This document shows positions 48,135 through 59,110 of a stretch of 64,000 nucleotides of DNA, in pieces. The translations under genes were made by a program, and so were the position numbers. The stretch is from the NCBI GenBank assembly GCA_018417955.1, contig JACTVC010000005.1, positions 1,364,001-1,428,000 of the forward strand, in the 5' to 3' direction. Position 1 is the first letter of the stretch. Every line of letters begins with the position of its first letter. The notes beneath the pieces are model-generated. The model was not told the DNA's origin, searched no databases, and was given only the letters and a program-made list of their open reading frames with translations. This DNA comes from Laccaria trichodermophora (lineage: Eukaryota; Basidiomycota; Agaricomycetes; Agaricales; Hydnangiaceae).

Positions 48135-49923
48135 CTACTCTTCCCCTACTTCAGGCTTCGAACCAAACGCGGACACGATGCTCAATGGCGTGGGTAGTTT
48201 TCGAGGTCGCTTCAATTCGATAGGGGAACCAGCGTTATTTCTTGTTCCAACTGGAAGGGAACCAGAAGGAGAAGGACTGCGTGAGACGAGTTCATCCTCA
48301 TCCCCCTCCCGTGAATCAAGAGCTGAACCGCGGTTCGGCGGGAGTGAGGGGGGCCGCCAGTCTGGCCCCTCTCTCAGGAGTGGGGATCGGAATGAAGTGA
48401 TATTGGTTCCAATTGAAAACGGGCGGGGATGTCGTGTTACGACGTCCAAGGAATGCGGCTCAAAGCCCTCCCCTTGTCTATTCAGTTCCCCCCCTGGTGC
48501 CTGTGACCAACGATAAGATGTGCCACCGTTTGTCGAATGAAGATAGTCCTCGTAGTAGGAATACAGCGATGCGTCGTCTGAGTAGAAAGAATGACGAGGG
48601 GAACGCGGCTCTCTTTCTCTCTCGCTAGAAAGTGCTTGAATGGCGGCAGCAAGGACATCGGGGGATATGTTGCTGGATGCAGCAGCTGTGAGAGGTCCGT
48701 CGCCCTGCTCTGGGTACAGAGACGCCTCATCTGAGTAACGTGAATGAGGCGACGAAACTCGGCTCGTAGGAGAGTTTGGAGTAGAGAATGGCTCTCTTTC
48801 TCTCTCGCCAGGATATACTTGAATAGCGGCAGCACGGTGGGTGGATACTATAGTGGCGGTGTACACGTTGCCCTCCTCATCTTGTTCATTCGATTCCTCT
48901 CGTGAAGAACGATAAGATGCGCCACTGTCCCTCTGGTGAGACTGTCCTTGCCTAGAGTAAGAATACCATGACGAATCGTCCGAGTAGTAAGAATGACGCA
49001 ATGAATTTCGGCTCGTAGGAGAAATTGGAGTAGGAGAGTCTCCTTCTCTTTCATGTGGGAATATCTGAATAGAGGCGGCCAATGGATCAGGGGCGTAGCT
49101 GTATGCTACAGTAGTGGTGAGAGGGACGAGAGAACCAAACTGTAGGGAATTAATGACAGATGATCTTGAGTGGGCAAGAACAGGAAGAGGAGCGAAAACT
49201 GGCGAAGAAGATGATAGAACGGATTGAGGAGACGATGCCGATCGATGGTGTGGGAAAGTCAATGAGGTGGACGTGGAAGGTGCAGAATCGAAGGCTGTAC
49301 CGTAGGCTGGAGGCGGTGATTTCAGGGGGCTTGAAGTAGTGGGTATTGCTTTGATGGAGGAAGGCTTAGATCGCGGTGGCCTTTCGTCCAAGAATGTCAT
49401 TGAAGAGGGCGAGCCACCAATGAAACTCTCCACAGAGCCCAATCCCACGTTATGCTTTACTTCAAATGTCTCCTTCATTTCTGCCACTTTCACGACCATA
49501 GACGGATGTCCTCTCTTTTTCTGACGCCTCCCATACTGTCGACAGATCCAGCCACGATATGTATAGAGTGCAAATGTGGTTGCTGAGGAACTCAATCAGC
49601 CCAAACTCTGACATAGAGATTGGATAAATTTCACCTGTCATAATGGCTAAGACCCCAACTACGATGATTCCAATCACAGAGCTGGTTAATATCGTGGATT
49701 TCGATCCATTAACCTTTGGGTCGGTCACCAAAGTAGCTCGAGAGGGATCAATGTCCACGGAGACAAAAGATGGGTTTGCAGACAGAGTAGAAGCAGCAGG
49801 GTCAAGTTGAACAGTCACAGTAACCTTTGGCGGAATAAAGTGTGTAACAGTGACAGGGATTGGGGCACTCGTCGAGTCGAGTGTGGAAGGTGGACCTTGA
49901 TCCCTTGGAACGTGAGATGGCAT
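48135..49923 (-). CDS. Single-pass membrane protein with a Ser-rich repeated tail (578 aa)
   Basis: Exon 49923-49635, a 52-bp intron and exon 49582-48135. A Thr/Ser/Pro ectodomain of ~80 residues has no clear signal peptide. The single membrane helix is completed by the splice (SSVIGIIVVGVLAIMTATTFALYTY), followed by a basic stop-transfer RGWICRQYGRRQKKR. The ~450-residue cytoplasmic tail is Ser/Pro rich. It holds three degenerate repeats built on an ER(E)-rich strand, SPTSR.S and HS.YSDD.S.YSY-like blocks (for example at 48964-49045, 48733-48800 and 48540-48610). The layout resembles the SH3 membrane protein at 12402 but there is no SH3 domain. Family not recognised; a cell-wall or septum sensor-like role would be a guess. 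Confidence 0.65.
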
Positions 49924-50227
49924 GTTGGGGCTAATGAATGTTAATGTTAGTCAAATGAGTGTGAGTATCGGTTTAGTAAATGAGAAGAAAGAGAGAGAGA
50001 AAGTTGGCCCAAAATGAGGAGGAAAGGAAGGACCATGGCGGCAACGTCGCCTCTGAAGATATACAAAGCGAAACGCCATCACGTTCAAGTTGATGCATTC
50101 TTCAAAGAGTTTGAGAGCTGTCAATAACACAGCGAGACTGGCAAGATCTTATCCGCAAGTCGGTAGCGGGAACAGCCCACGTCCATCCGACGCCTAATCA
50201 CTGATACATCAGTCACGCAAGAGTAAA
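49924..50227. other. 5' region of the membrane protein gene
   Basis: This has GA-rich sequence near 49982-50005 and no gene. Confidence 0.4.
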
Positions 50228-53200
50228 TCAAATGATGTCTACCAATTGGTTCGATACAGCTCTGTACAACGATCTCGCACCCTCCTCTGCCGAATAGTTC
50301 GCCAATGCACTATTCACAACCGACTCAATCACCTGTGGTGATAGTGTCAAAGCCGCCTCTCCCCCAAGTTGATACAAAGCCTCAGAGGATATCGCCTTCT
50401 TCTCGTCCGTTGTGAATGGAACAAACGGCAGGACTGTTGTGACTCTTGACAAGACAGACGCCTATCAATTTTTTTCAGACGCCGTATTGCAGACAGGGAA
50501 GCTGGTAGACTCACACCCAGGCGCTCTGATACTCGGGGTCGGAGAAGACCCATGAGGTCAACATATTCTTCTCGTGTCATCAACTCCTCGGGATGCTTAC
50601 AAGCGTCACGATGTTGGAATACCAGATCGTGGCCAATATTCGATGTTCCAAGCCAGATGACGTTTCGAACATCAATTGGTCGACTATTGGCTTCGAATGA
50701 GCATCGCCCGTGTTCCCAGGGCACCAGCAACGACCAAAGGGCCTTCTCATCGTCTGTTTTCTCAATTTCCTGGTAAAGAATGCACTTCAGATCGTGTTTA
50801 TAAGTGTGTAAAGCATGTTAAACTTACGTCCAACACAACCACGCATCTTTTGCCTTCGTTGTTGATCAGAAATTCGGCAAGTGTACAGGTGGTTGGCGTC
50901 TGGACAGGTATTCGTGGTATGAATGAGCATTGATCATCAGACACAAACACAGCATGCATACCTCATGAGGACTCATTGAAAATGATTGCCATAGATCGCG
51001 TGTTGACCTTAGCGTGGTCATGTTGACCGTATGCGTCGGAACATCAAGTAGTGAACCAACTATAGATGGACATCAGTTCAACAGCATCAATCATGAAAGT
51101 CATGATAGTATACATTTGCGAGCTAGAAGACTCTTTCCGTGTCCACTAGGGCCTGATCAATGCAGTCAGTAATCTGATCGCGGGATAGTGTCAAAGTAAA
51201 TTCATACCACAAAGCAAGACGACGATAGGGGTCACAGAAAGCTCTCGAGAGTGAATGCTTAGTACCCTGAAAAGCTGCTCCAAAGCCCTGTCTTGGCCTA
51301 CAATCTCGTACCGGACACGAGTTAGTGGACGGAAGAATGACCGGAAAATGAGAGCAGATGTTCGACGGGTGTGAGCAGCGTCTGCTCTCTCAACGTAGTA
51401 CCTGCAGATCAATGAAGGTCAAACAATAATCATCGTCATGATGCGAAGTCATCTTACCTTGTAGCATAATCCATCTCATCAAACAAGTTCTTTGACGCTT
51501 GGGTTTCTCGAGCAATAGCGTCTTCATCCGACTCAGACGACCTTCGTCTCCGTGGTTGAAGTTCTGGGTTTCTCAGCACTGAAGGGTCAGCACCATAAGC
51601 CAGGAGCGTCTTGACAATGTCGATCTTATGCGTGAGTTGATCGTTCGTCAGAGCAAACGCTAATGCCGACTGTGGCCCAACGGAATCATTTGGACCAGCT
51701 TCCCCGCTTTCGAGTACCTGACGTACTTGCTCGACGTCGTCGCTAGCAATAGCGAACATAAGGGTAGGGCGTGGGGTAGCGATGGCAAACATGGATGGGC
51801 GAGCGGCAAGCCCAGTGCGCGATGCAGGCGCGGTATGAGGTGGGACAAGAACAGACCTCCGGATAGTTTCGTCGTACGGGTCATGGGTACGAGGTATAGT
51901 ATCGTCTTCCTCCTCATCTTCATCTATGGGGTAAGAAGGCTCCGAAAGTCTACTTGAGGAGCGATGGCCAGTCTTGGTGTGATCCGAGGGCGGAGAGACA
52001 GGCCAAGAATGGTTAAGAGCGACTGGCGCTGATTGAGGCGAATCAAAATTTGCGAGATGGTTTAGATCATCTGTTAACAGTGACGGAGTTCGATTTCCCG
52101 AATCAAGGGTCGCATGGCGAAGATGAGAGGGTATGAGACTTGAGCGTGCTGAAGAGAGCTAAAGGGAGAATGAGCAAGGGCACCATGAGGGCCACTGAAT
52201 ACCTACCATGGGATTTCGTGGCAAGACATTGGTTGATGGTACATTTGTAGATGAAAGAGATGCACGGTTTAGATTTCCTGGATATAGTCAGATGCTAACT
52301 GTCATGCGAATTCCGAACAGTCACTCACCAGACATACGATAGCTATTTGACATGCGAGAAGACGTAGGATGCGATAAAGTTTTTGAAAGAATAGTGGACT
52401 ACAACCATAAATATACGTGTACTGCAGGAACCGAAAACGCAAACTTACCAGCCGAAGAGGTTTTAAGCGGTTAGTCGAAGAATTTGGAGGCGGGTTCCCT
52501 GCAGTGTTTTCTTCCTCCTCTACGGGTTCGACAGCAATCCCAGACGCGTTGCGTAATGCTCGATTTGAGATGAGGGAAGACTTGCTAGAGCGACCCTGCT
52601 CAACTTAGTAAAACGCAAATCAGAGATTACGAACAATGCTCACGAATGAAAAAGAATGTCGGAATCCAAAGGGAATTTTCCTGGAGACTTCTATCTCCTG
52701 TTCATTAGGACTGTCAGGACATCGAGAAGATCTGGTATCAGAGCGAGCAGAAAAGGGAGAAGCGCGACCCGAATCAAGCGAGGTGATAGGGGATGACAAT
52801 GAGGTTGGTGAGTCTGCGACCGCACTTGAGTGGGCTCTACTGTGTTGATGTGGAGGGGGTGTAAAGACTCGTTCTCGCAAAGAGCTAGCAGGAGTCGAAG
52901 AGTTTGATCGTAAAAGTGGCTCAACAGATCTTCGAGGACTGCTGGGAGGGCTCATGCCTGCGTTCCGAATAGAATCAGCAACGATATCCCGCGGAGGCGC
53001 AAAGGCCGAGTAGACGTCGTATAATGAATGCAAAGTGTCGTCAGCTGGTGGGCTTTGAAGGTATGCCAGATGAGCAGTCGAATCCAGGTCAGGATTATCC
53101 TCAGACTGTGAAGATTCTTCTTCAAATGCATTATCCTGTGTAAAGGTTGAAATTTTTGGAACGTCGTCCTCGTCATCCGAAAAGTGTGACGATTCAGCTT

Positions 53201-54654
53201 CAAGTTCTTCGTTGGAAAATGGCATCTCCCTCGAAGTAGTGAGGAAATGAGTGGGAGTTGAACTTATACGCCTAATAGCGTCAATAACTTGGTTTCGGAT
53301 GGGGTCTTCAGGACCCACGAATACGGCTGTTGGGCCTCCCTCTGCGTCCCAGACTGATGTGTGGCCATAAGAATCCAGCTGAGCCTCCTCTTCCTCGTCG
53401 TCCTCCACTTCCACTTCCCCCTCTTCTGCGTCCTCGCATAGTTCTGTTATAGGGATTCGCGCAAAATCTTCCAACTCGAAGAATGATGTCTTCTGAGGCG
53501 AGTTTTCTACTTCATTCTCTTCAGGTCCTGGACGTAAAAAATCATCAGGTGAGTCTAAACTAAGGTCTGTTGGTTCCTCTTCTTCATGATTATCCGGAAA
53601 TTCCGTGTTGAAAGGTGACGATGGAGAGCGCCCTATAAAGGCACTGAGGCGAGGAGACAAAATGTGTGACGAAGGAGGGCGAAATGGTGAGGCAAGGAGA
53701 TCGAAAGTCGAGCTCAACGATGGGCTTCGAGGGGGAGACATGAGCAGAGATGCCGGCCTTTTCCAGGCATCTGCATAGCCGGAATCAATGGAATCGCCAT
53801 CCGTTGCCGGACTAGGATTAGCTGCACGATTACTGAAGATACTCAGACGAAGACTAGATAACTCGACTGGCGATAAAAGGTCATTGAATTGTGCTGTAGT
53901 GGTGGAAGAAATATCCAAACGCTGTATGGCGTCCGGTGAGCTTTGTGTAGCTTGGATTGTAGGGGTACCAGGGATGTCTTGAGATGAGGTTAATGGCAGA
54001 GACAAGGTGTCATCCTCGCCCACGTCTCCTGAATGAACGGTCAACGGACTACCAGAGTGGTCAACACTGTTGCTGATGTCCCCTGGGGGGGCAAATAACG
54101 AAGATGAATTTTGGTCAAGCGAAGGTGATGGAACAAGTGAGTCCTCGTCGAAAGGTATCGTTGTGCTTTCAGAGGACCTCACGCCGTCAGACTCAATATC
54201 ATCAGGCTGTGAGTAATGCCCAAAACCAATGGGGTTGGTAAGGGTCGGCAAACTGGAGGACCAATTCTCGAAATCATCAAAAGAGGTATCGCCGTCCTCC
54301 TCTGGAGCGTCGTCGGGGTCATCCCCAATGACATCCCTTAACGCAAGCAGAAGCCCGGAAAGACGAGGAGAGCGAGGTGGAGAACGAACAGAACGTGGCG
54401 AATCGATGACAACACGAGGCGGGGTAGACATGTTCGGAGGCTGACGAGACGGTGGAGAGGATATATTGTCTGCATGAACCTTTACCGAGACGCTATGCAT
54501 GAAATTACAAGAGTCTGCAAATAAGCAGCGGCCTTGCTGGTAAAATGGACACGGTCGTGCTAGCACAGCGAATATATTACTTGAGTGACTATGTCGATGA
54601 CCTAGAATAGTATAACGTACTTTTCACTCGCCACGCAGGGTCTGGTATTGTCAT
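50228..54654 (-). CDS. CCCH zinc finger + ankyrin-like + ClpB/SKD3-type AAA+ ATPase (1276 aa)
   Basis: Twelve exons with minus-strand starts 54654, 54559, 52595, 52398, 52277, 52158, 51401, 51152, 51059, 50899, 50769 and 50461 sum to 3831 bases. The 11-codon first exon splices into RPCPFYQQGRCLFADSCNFMH, a C-x7-C-x5-C-x3-H zinc finger of RNA-binding type. Then come ~830 Ser/Pro/acidic low-complexity residues. Next is an ankyrin-like segment (LMFAIASDDVEQVRQVLESG ... KIDIVKTLLAYGADPS) near residue 880. The AAA+ module of the Clp/Hsp100 type follows: VGQDRALEQLFRVL, Walker A GPSGHGKS near 1045, Walker B VVVLDEIEKTDDEKALW near 1115, LGTSNIG, and a C-terminal RVSERLGASVLSRV...GARSLYRAV domain. 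Two separate genes would need a new start and stop near 52.6 kb; the phase-0 splice joining them argues for one. Confidence 0.82.
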
Positions 54655-54858
54655 CGCAAGACATTGACCTAGACAGGCGTCCAAAAATGTCCACCGTTGT
54701 CCTCGACAGCGAGAAAAAGGGAATGGAAGAAAGAGAAGAGCACCGACCCTGATGAATTCAACGTCAACGGCAACCACCAATCATCAAGTTCATATCATCA
54801 CGTGATCGAGTACCTGCTGTGATGCTGTGACTGTCACCATGCTTTTGAGGCTTGTCTT

Positions 54859-55284
54859 ATGGCATCAAGGATCCGCATTCCTCGTTTAACACTGTTTTCT
54901 GGACCCAACTGCTCCCTTTGCGACGTAAGACTGTCTAAAACCCACAGCAGAGAGTTGATTAACAGTTTATGGTATCAGACGGCAAAGACAGAGCTAGCCA
55001 AAGTTCGACAATCAGTTTGTCATCCTTCTTTACCTCATCTTGTCATATCACCAATTTCAATATTACAGAGGCCGTTTCAGCTGGAAACGATCAACATCCA
55101 GGAGAAGGGTCAGGAAAGGTGGAAGAACAAATATGTGTATTGGATACCGGCTCTCCACCTCGAGGGCAAGGAGATAGCGAAGGGACGGTGGGACGCAGCG
55201 ATAGTGGAACAAGCTCTTGCGCGATGGGACCAGGATCAGGCTCAATCGCAAGCAACGACAGAGGCGGAGCCGCCGACGAAGTAA
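54859..55284 (+). CDS. Glutaredoxin-like (DUF836) protein, 105 aa
   Basis: Exons 54859-54924, 54979-55014 and 55069-55284. A thioredoxin-fold protein with a CSLC redox motif at ~18-21 (LTLFSGPNCSLCD), TAKTELAKVRQ, then INIQEKGQERWKNKYVYWIPALHLEGKEI containing the cis-Pro region. It matches the small family typified by yeast YDR286C. The C-terminal ~15 residues are a Gln/Ala/Glu tail. The last 61 bases overlap the zinc-knuckle gene that starts at 55224 in another frame. Confidence 0.85.
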   Translation: MASRIRIPRLTLFSGPNCSLCDVRLSKTHSRELINSLWYQTAKTELAKVRQSVCHPSLPHLVISPISILQRPFQLETINIQEKGQERWKNKYVYWIPALHLEGKEIAKGRWDAAIVEQALARWDQDQAQSQATTEAEPPTK

Positions 55285-56357
55285 CCTTACCTTTTTTCTA
55301 TCACGTCTCTTCTGAGCCACTGCCAATGGGATGGGAACCTTTTGGAATCTACGTCCGAGCTGACAGTGCCATCATAGGCAGCACGCCAGAGGCGGAAGAG
55401 GAAATATTTTCGCGAGTCCAGAGATGCTTCAATTGTGGCGAAACAGAGCATGCCGTTTCGGACTGTCATTTCCGTCGAAATCAAGAGCTGATATCCTTGT
55501 CTCGTGCATATTACCAATTTTTCCAAGGCACGTTGGGTCTTGCGAACTGGCAGCGAGTACACACAGCCGAAGAATGGAGGCAGAGCCGCCTTCACTGGCT
55601 AGAGACTTTTGAGCCCGGAAAAATCCAGGGCGAACTCCTCCGCGACGCTTTGGGTGACGAGGACGGAGACTGGCTTCGAAATATGGCACAATGGGGCTAT
55701 CCCAGAGGATGGTTCAGCGAACGCGATCCCAGACTTCTTGTGAGAGACCGAATCTGGAGCGAACATGGCGGCTATGTTGATGGCGAACTCAATTATGACG
55801 AATCTTTCTTTATTCATAGTGAAGATGGCGTTGAAGAGGTCACATTCGACGATTCCTTCAAAATTTCTCATTATACAGCGGTAGTAAATGATGAAGACGA
55901 TGACGATGATGACGAGCACGACCAACGCTCAGAGACATCATCCCCACCCACTCAAAATACGTCTTCCGGTAGCAACGTGAAGCGATGGGCAACCTATCCG
56001 CCGACATACTTCGCATCTCACCTTCTGCCAGTCTACAATGGCTTTGTGTTGCCGCCAATTCACTCCTCGCAAAGGAATACACAAGCTGACAATTGGCACC
56101 TTGCTGATGGGTCTTCAACGTTTTGGGTTTTTGATTCGGTTTCCAATACCCATATTGCTTATCAAGGACATATACCCCCGCCACCACCACCTACGAGTGA
56201 GCCCCCTCCATTGCCTCCCCTCGACTCACCGCCACCACCACCACCTCTTAGTCCGCCGCCGCCACCCCCACCACATCCGCCACCGCCTCTCCCACCTTCA
56301 TTCCCCTCAGCCCCGGACGATGGTGAGAGTGACATGGATCTGTCAGATTCCGATTGA
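55224..56357 (+). CDS. CCHC zinc-knuckle protein with polyproline C-terminus (377 aa)
   Basis: A single exon from the ATG at 55224; upstream in-frame ATGs would lie in introns of the glutaredoxin-like gene. It has a folded start (FFYHVSSEPLPMGWEPFGIYVRADSAI), then a retroviral-type zinc knuckle CFNCGETEHAVSDC (C-x2-C-x4-H-x4-C), a helical region with WLETFEPGKIQGELLRDALG and YPRGWFSERDPR, an Asp-rich stretch, and a C-terminal ~60 residues almost wholly Pro with Ser, ending in an acidic DMDLSDSD. It is probably a nuclear RNA-binding factor (inference from the knuckle). It starts 61 bases before the previous stop codon. Confidence 0.75.
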   Translation: MGPGSGSIASNDRGGAADEVTLPFFYHVSSEPLPMGWEPFGIYVRADSAIIGSTPEAEEEIFSRVQRCFNCGETEHAVSDCHFRRNQELISLSRAYYQFFQGTLGLANWQRVHTAEEWRQSRLHWLETFEPGKIQGELLRDALGDEDGDWLRNMAQWGYPRGWFSERDPRLLVRDRIWSEHGGYVDGELNYDESFFIHSEDGVEEVTFDDSFKISHYTAVVNDEDDDDDDEHDQRSETSSPPTQNTSSGSNVKRWATYPPTYFASHLLPVYNGFVLPPIHSSQRNTQADNWHLADGSSTFWVFDSVSNTHIAYQGHIPPPPPPTSEPPPLPPLDSPPPPPPLSPPPPPPPHPPPPLPPSFPSAPDDGESDMDLSDSD

Positions 56358-57065
56358 ACTCTTTGGCTTCCTCGATGACTCTCACACTTGGAACTACCTT
56401 TTCACTGGAATAAATGGAAGGGTTGACCAAACGAACACGCTGTATCTTTCTTGATGAATCGTGGTCTACTACAGCAATCAGATACTGTCTCAGGATCAAC
56501 CATTGATTTTTCTATTTGCGGCTATTCCCTGTCTTTTGGATCCTATGACCAAGGTTTCTAATCCTGTATATATTGCAACAAAATCCTAATTATCGAGACT
56601 CGACGCACGCTGGCCAGTGGCTATCCTCTGTAAAGTCAAACACCATTACTCCTATTCAAATTCGTATTCAAGACAGGCTGCACTTTACTGATTAGACTGG
56701 AATGTTTTCAGAACGGTTGTAAGGGGTGGTTTTTATTATTAGCGACCGTTCTCGATCATTTGGTCCAGCCTCTTCGTTATTTTTAACAGTGCGTACTTCG
56801 TATCTGTGTGTCCACAAGCTTCATAAACAGGAGAAAAGTTGCGCTCCTTTTGCAGCATGAGAGCCTCCCGTGCTCCTTTTGATTTAACAGGGGAAATCGT
56901 CGCCGGACCTATGAACTCCTCTTTGCGAGGCTGTGATTATTTTGGGCCTCCTCTCTTTCGTTGGTGTATAAATAATGCTCAAGAAGGACCACCATTTCTC
57001 ATCGGACTTGACATCCAGTCCCAATCCAAACGAACTTCTTCATCAAGCCTACTTTCACCCCAATA
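56358..57065. other. Intergenic region with promoter of the cyclin-like gene
   Basis: There is no gene. A clear TATA box is at 56967. Confidence 0.45.
56967..56974 (+). promoter_or_regulatory. TATA box upstream of the cyclin-like gene
   Basis: TATAAATA lies 99 bp before the start codon at 57066, a good distance for a ~60-base 5' UTR. Confidence 0.5.
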
Positions 57066-57746
57066 ATGTCGTGCTACCCCGCTTCTGCTTTCACGCAATC
57101 CGCTCCCGAGGTGTCTTCCGACAGCTTCTCCCTCGACAAAAATATCCGTGCCGCAGCAAACACCTGCAAGGGCGTCGAACACCACGTCGCGGACATCGCT
57201 GCGTTATTGATCAAAACACTCGGGTGTTCTGTCTCAAACGAACATGCGGTCTTTGCTGAACGACGACGCAAGTTCGTTCAAGAACCCCTTCCTGTCTTCA
57301 TCTCTACAATCGTAAATGAAACCGCCCAGGACGTCCTTGACATCGGGGGCGTCATCGCAGCCGCCCACGTCCTTCTCATGCATTTGTACATTTCCAATCC
57401 TCTCGCAGGCGCCTCATGGTCAGGCCATGAGTTGTTCATATCTGCATTCTCCTTCGCAGCTCAGGAACAGCCAGCCTCTCATGCCGCAGGTTACATCCAT
57501 GATTGTGTATTTTGGAGCAAACTCTCCAAGTTCACGGTCGAAGAGGTGATGAGGATGCAGCTCCGCCTGACTTGTGAGCTTCAGGGACGTGTGTGGGTGT
57601 TTCGTGAGGCGATGGAGCAGGTGAAGCAATCACCTCTCATGCAACTACAAGCGCAATGGAGGCAGGAGGACGAGGAGATTAAACTGCAGAACAGGAAGCA
57701 TTCCCTCCGCGGCCGCCTGTTTTTCTGGCGCGATCGATCTCTATAA
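57066..57746 (+). CDS. Cyclin-like (PCL/PHO80-type) protein, 226 aa
   Basis: A single exon. The central region has the character of a PCL-type cyclin box: FISTIVNETAQDVLDIGGVIAAAHVLLMHL, then SGHELFISAFSFAAQ (compare SGHRLFISAF.LASK in fungal cyclins), FWSKLSKFTVEEVMRMQLRLTCELQGRVWV. The usual DD.YSN.W stretch is replaced by a diverged HDCVFWSKL. The C-terminus is a charged helix ending in basic residues. If functional it would pair with a Pho85-like kinase. The divergence makes the assignment moderate. Confidence 0.55.
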   Translation: MSCYPASAFTQSAPEVSSDSFSLDKNIRAAANTCKGVEHHVADIAALLIKTLGCSVSNEHAVFAERRRKFVQEPLPVFISTIVNETAQDVLDIGGVIAAAHVLLMHLYISNPLAGASWSGHELFISAFSFAAQEQPASHAAGYIHDCVFWSKLSKFTVEEVMRMQLRLTCELQGRVWVFREAMEQVKQSPLMQLQAQWRQEDEEIKLQNRKHSLRGRLFFWRDRSL

Positions 57747-58223
57747 CGTTCAGAATTTCTTTATATCAATAGTAGACTGACTGTTCATGTATACCCCCCG
57801 AAATCCAAATGATATCCTTTTCTAATATCTTATCTTCACTAAATCACAAGGCAATGAACCGCTCTTGCGAGATGGGTAAATGCGGCGGAAATTGGGTATG
57901 CAGGGATTCGAGGAGTTTGTGTCAAGTTGAACTTTGAAGCCCTGGCGTGGTTGAAGCGCCGTATTTGTCGATCGCCATATGCACTTTGACTTGGATTCAT
58001 GCTATAGATGGTAAGGTGGTTTCACAGCATCTGGGCGGCCAATTCTCCACGCCAAAGTTAGGCGACCTCTAGTTTGCTCTAGCCCGGGTTGCCTGCTGAA
58101 TTACTACGATATTGAATACGCAAATCAGAATCTGAACTTGAAGCAGAGTACGTCTTCGCAACTAGTTATTCTATTTTTAACGAATCCAAGGGGACTTCCC
58201 GAGGGTCAGCCACTCCAAAAAGG
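57747..58223. other. Gene-free stretch
   Basis: This is 3' flank of the cyclin-like gene, with no ORF of note. Confidence 0.4.
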
Positions 58224-58460
58224 TATATAAACCTCGCCAGGATGCGTCTTATGTCTCTCACAGCTTGACCTCGGTCTTCCACCTCCTCCACTCAAACCCG
58301 CCTTTACAACTACGCTCCACTAGGCATCCCCTCCTCCATCTTCGACGGTTCGACACCCAACATCTTCACGCCGGCTTTGCAAGATATGGGCCACGGCGAG
58401 CTGCTCAAGGTAATGGAACGAAGTTACTAACTCGCTTTGCAGGATCCTGGTTAACATCGC
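58224..58460 (+). pseudogene. Possible gene fragment behind a TATA box
   Basis: A TATATAAA element at 58224 is followed by ~110 coding-looking bases (58305-58410; reading YNYAPLGIPSSIFDGS then TPALQDMGHGELLK) and by GTAATG...TTACTAAC...TTTGCAG, an intron with a textbook branch point. No ATG is in frame upstream, because a TGA precedes the stretch, and the frame closes just after the acceptor. It looks like the start of a gene truncated by, or fused to, the GC-rich repeats that begin ~60 bases later. Family not recognised. Confidence 0.35.
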
Positions 58461-58544
58461 TGGCCATGAAATATCGAGGTAACTATGCTGTTTCTTATTC
58501 TGTGTACGTTCGGCGTGGTGTGGAGGTGGAGGTGCGCACGGAGA

Positions 58545-59110
58545 AGGTGCGGTGCTGGGGCGACATAGCGGCTCTGTCGTTACCGGCGAGGTGGGCGGGT
58601 GATCTCGCGGTGTAGTGGCGGCGTCCGTTTGGCGAGAGGCGGCTTACTACGGGGGAGCTGGGACGGTACCGACACTGTGAACCAGGGCAGGGGCCGTTGA
58701 GCGTTGGCATCCATGTCACCGTGAGGAGGCTGGACAGTCACACGCCTTCGGAGGGGGCGGGGTGCGGTGCTGGAGCGACAAAGCGGCTCTGTCGTGACCG
58801 GCGGTGGGCGGGTGATCTCGCGGAGTAGTGGCAGCGTCCGTTAAGCGAGAGGCGGATTACTACGGGGGAGCTGGGACGGTCCGACACCGTGAACCAGGGC
58901 AGGCGCCGTTGAGCGTTGGCATCCATGTCACCGTGAGGAGGCTGGACAGCCACACGCCTTCGGGAAAAATCCTTTTTTTCTTTCTTTTTCTTCTTCTTCT
59001 TCTTTCTCTTTTCACGGGGGAGCTGGGGCGGTTTCGGCCGTGCACCAGGGCAGTAGCCGTTGAGCGAATGGCGCCCATGTCACCGTGAGGAGACCGGGTA
59101 GTCATCCGTC
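58545..59110. repeat. GC-rich ~200-bp tandem repeat, two full and one partial copy
   Basis: Copy 1 is about 58547-58747 and copy 2 about 58757-58953, sharing GGTGCGGTGCTGG.GCGAC, GGGCGGGTGATCTCGCGG, TACTACGGGGGAGCTGGGACGG and CATGTCACCGTGAGGAGGCTGGACAG. A third, shortened copy at about 59010-59110 keeps CGGGGGAGCTGGG, CAGGGCAG, CCGTTGAGCG and CATGTCACCGTGAGGAGA. A polypyrimidine TTC/TTCTT tract (58970-59015) separates copies 2 and 3. G+C is clearly above the surroundings. No coding potential is supported. Confidence 0.8.

Noticed and set aside
48115..48516. Plus-strand ORF opposite the Ser-rich membrane protein
   Set aside because: It is a shadow of the biased codon use of the 578-aa gene on the minus strand.
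58265..58615. 116-codon ORF entering the GC-rich repeat
   Set aside because: Its frame differs from the coding-like stretch at 58305-58410 and runs into the satellite. Composition looks random (Arg/Leu/His rich).
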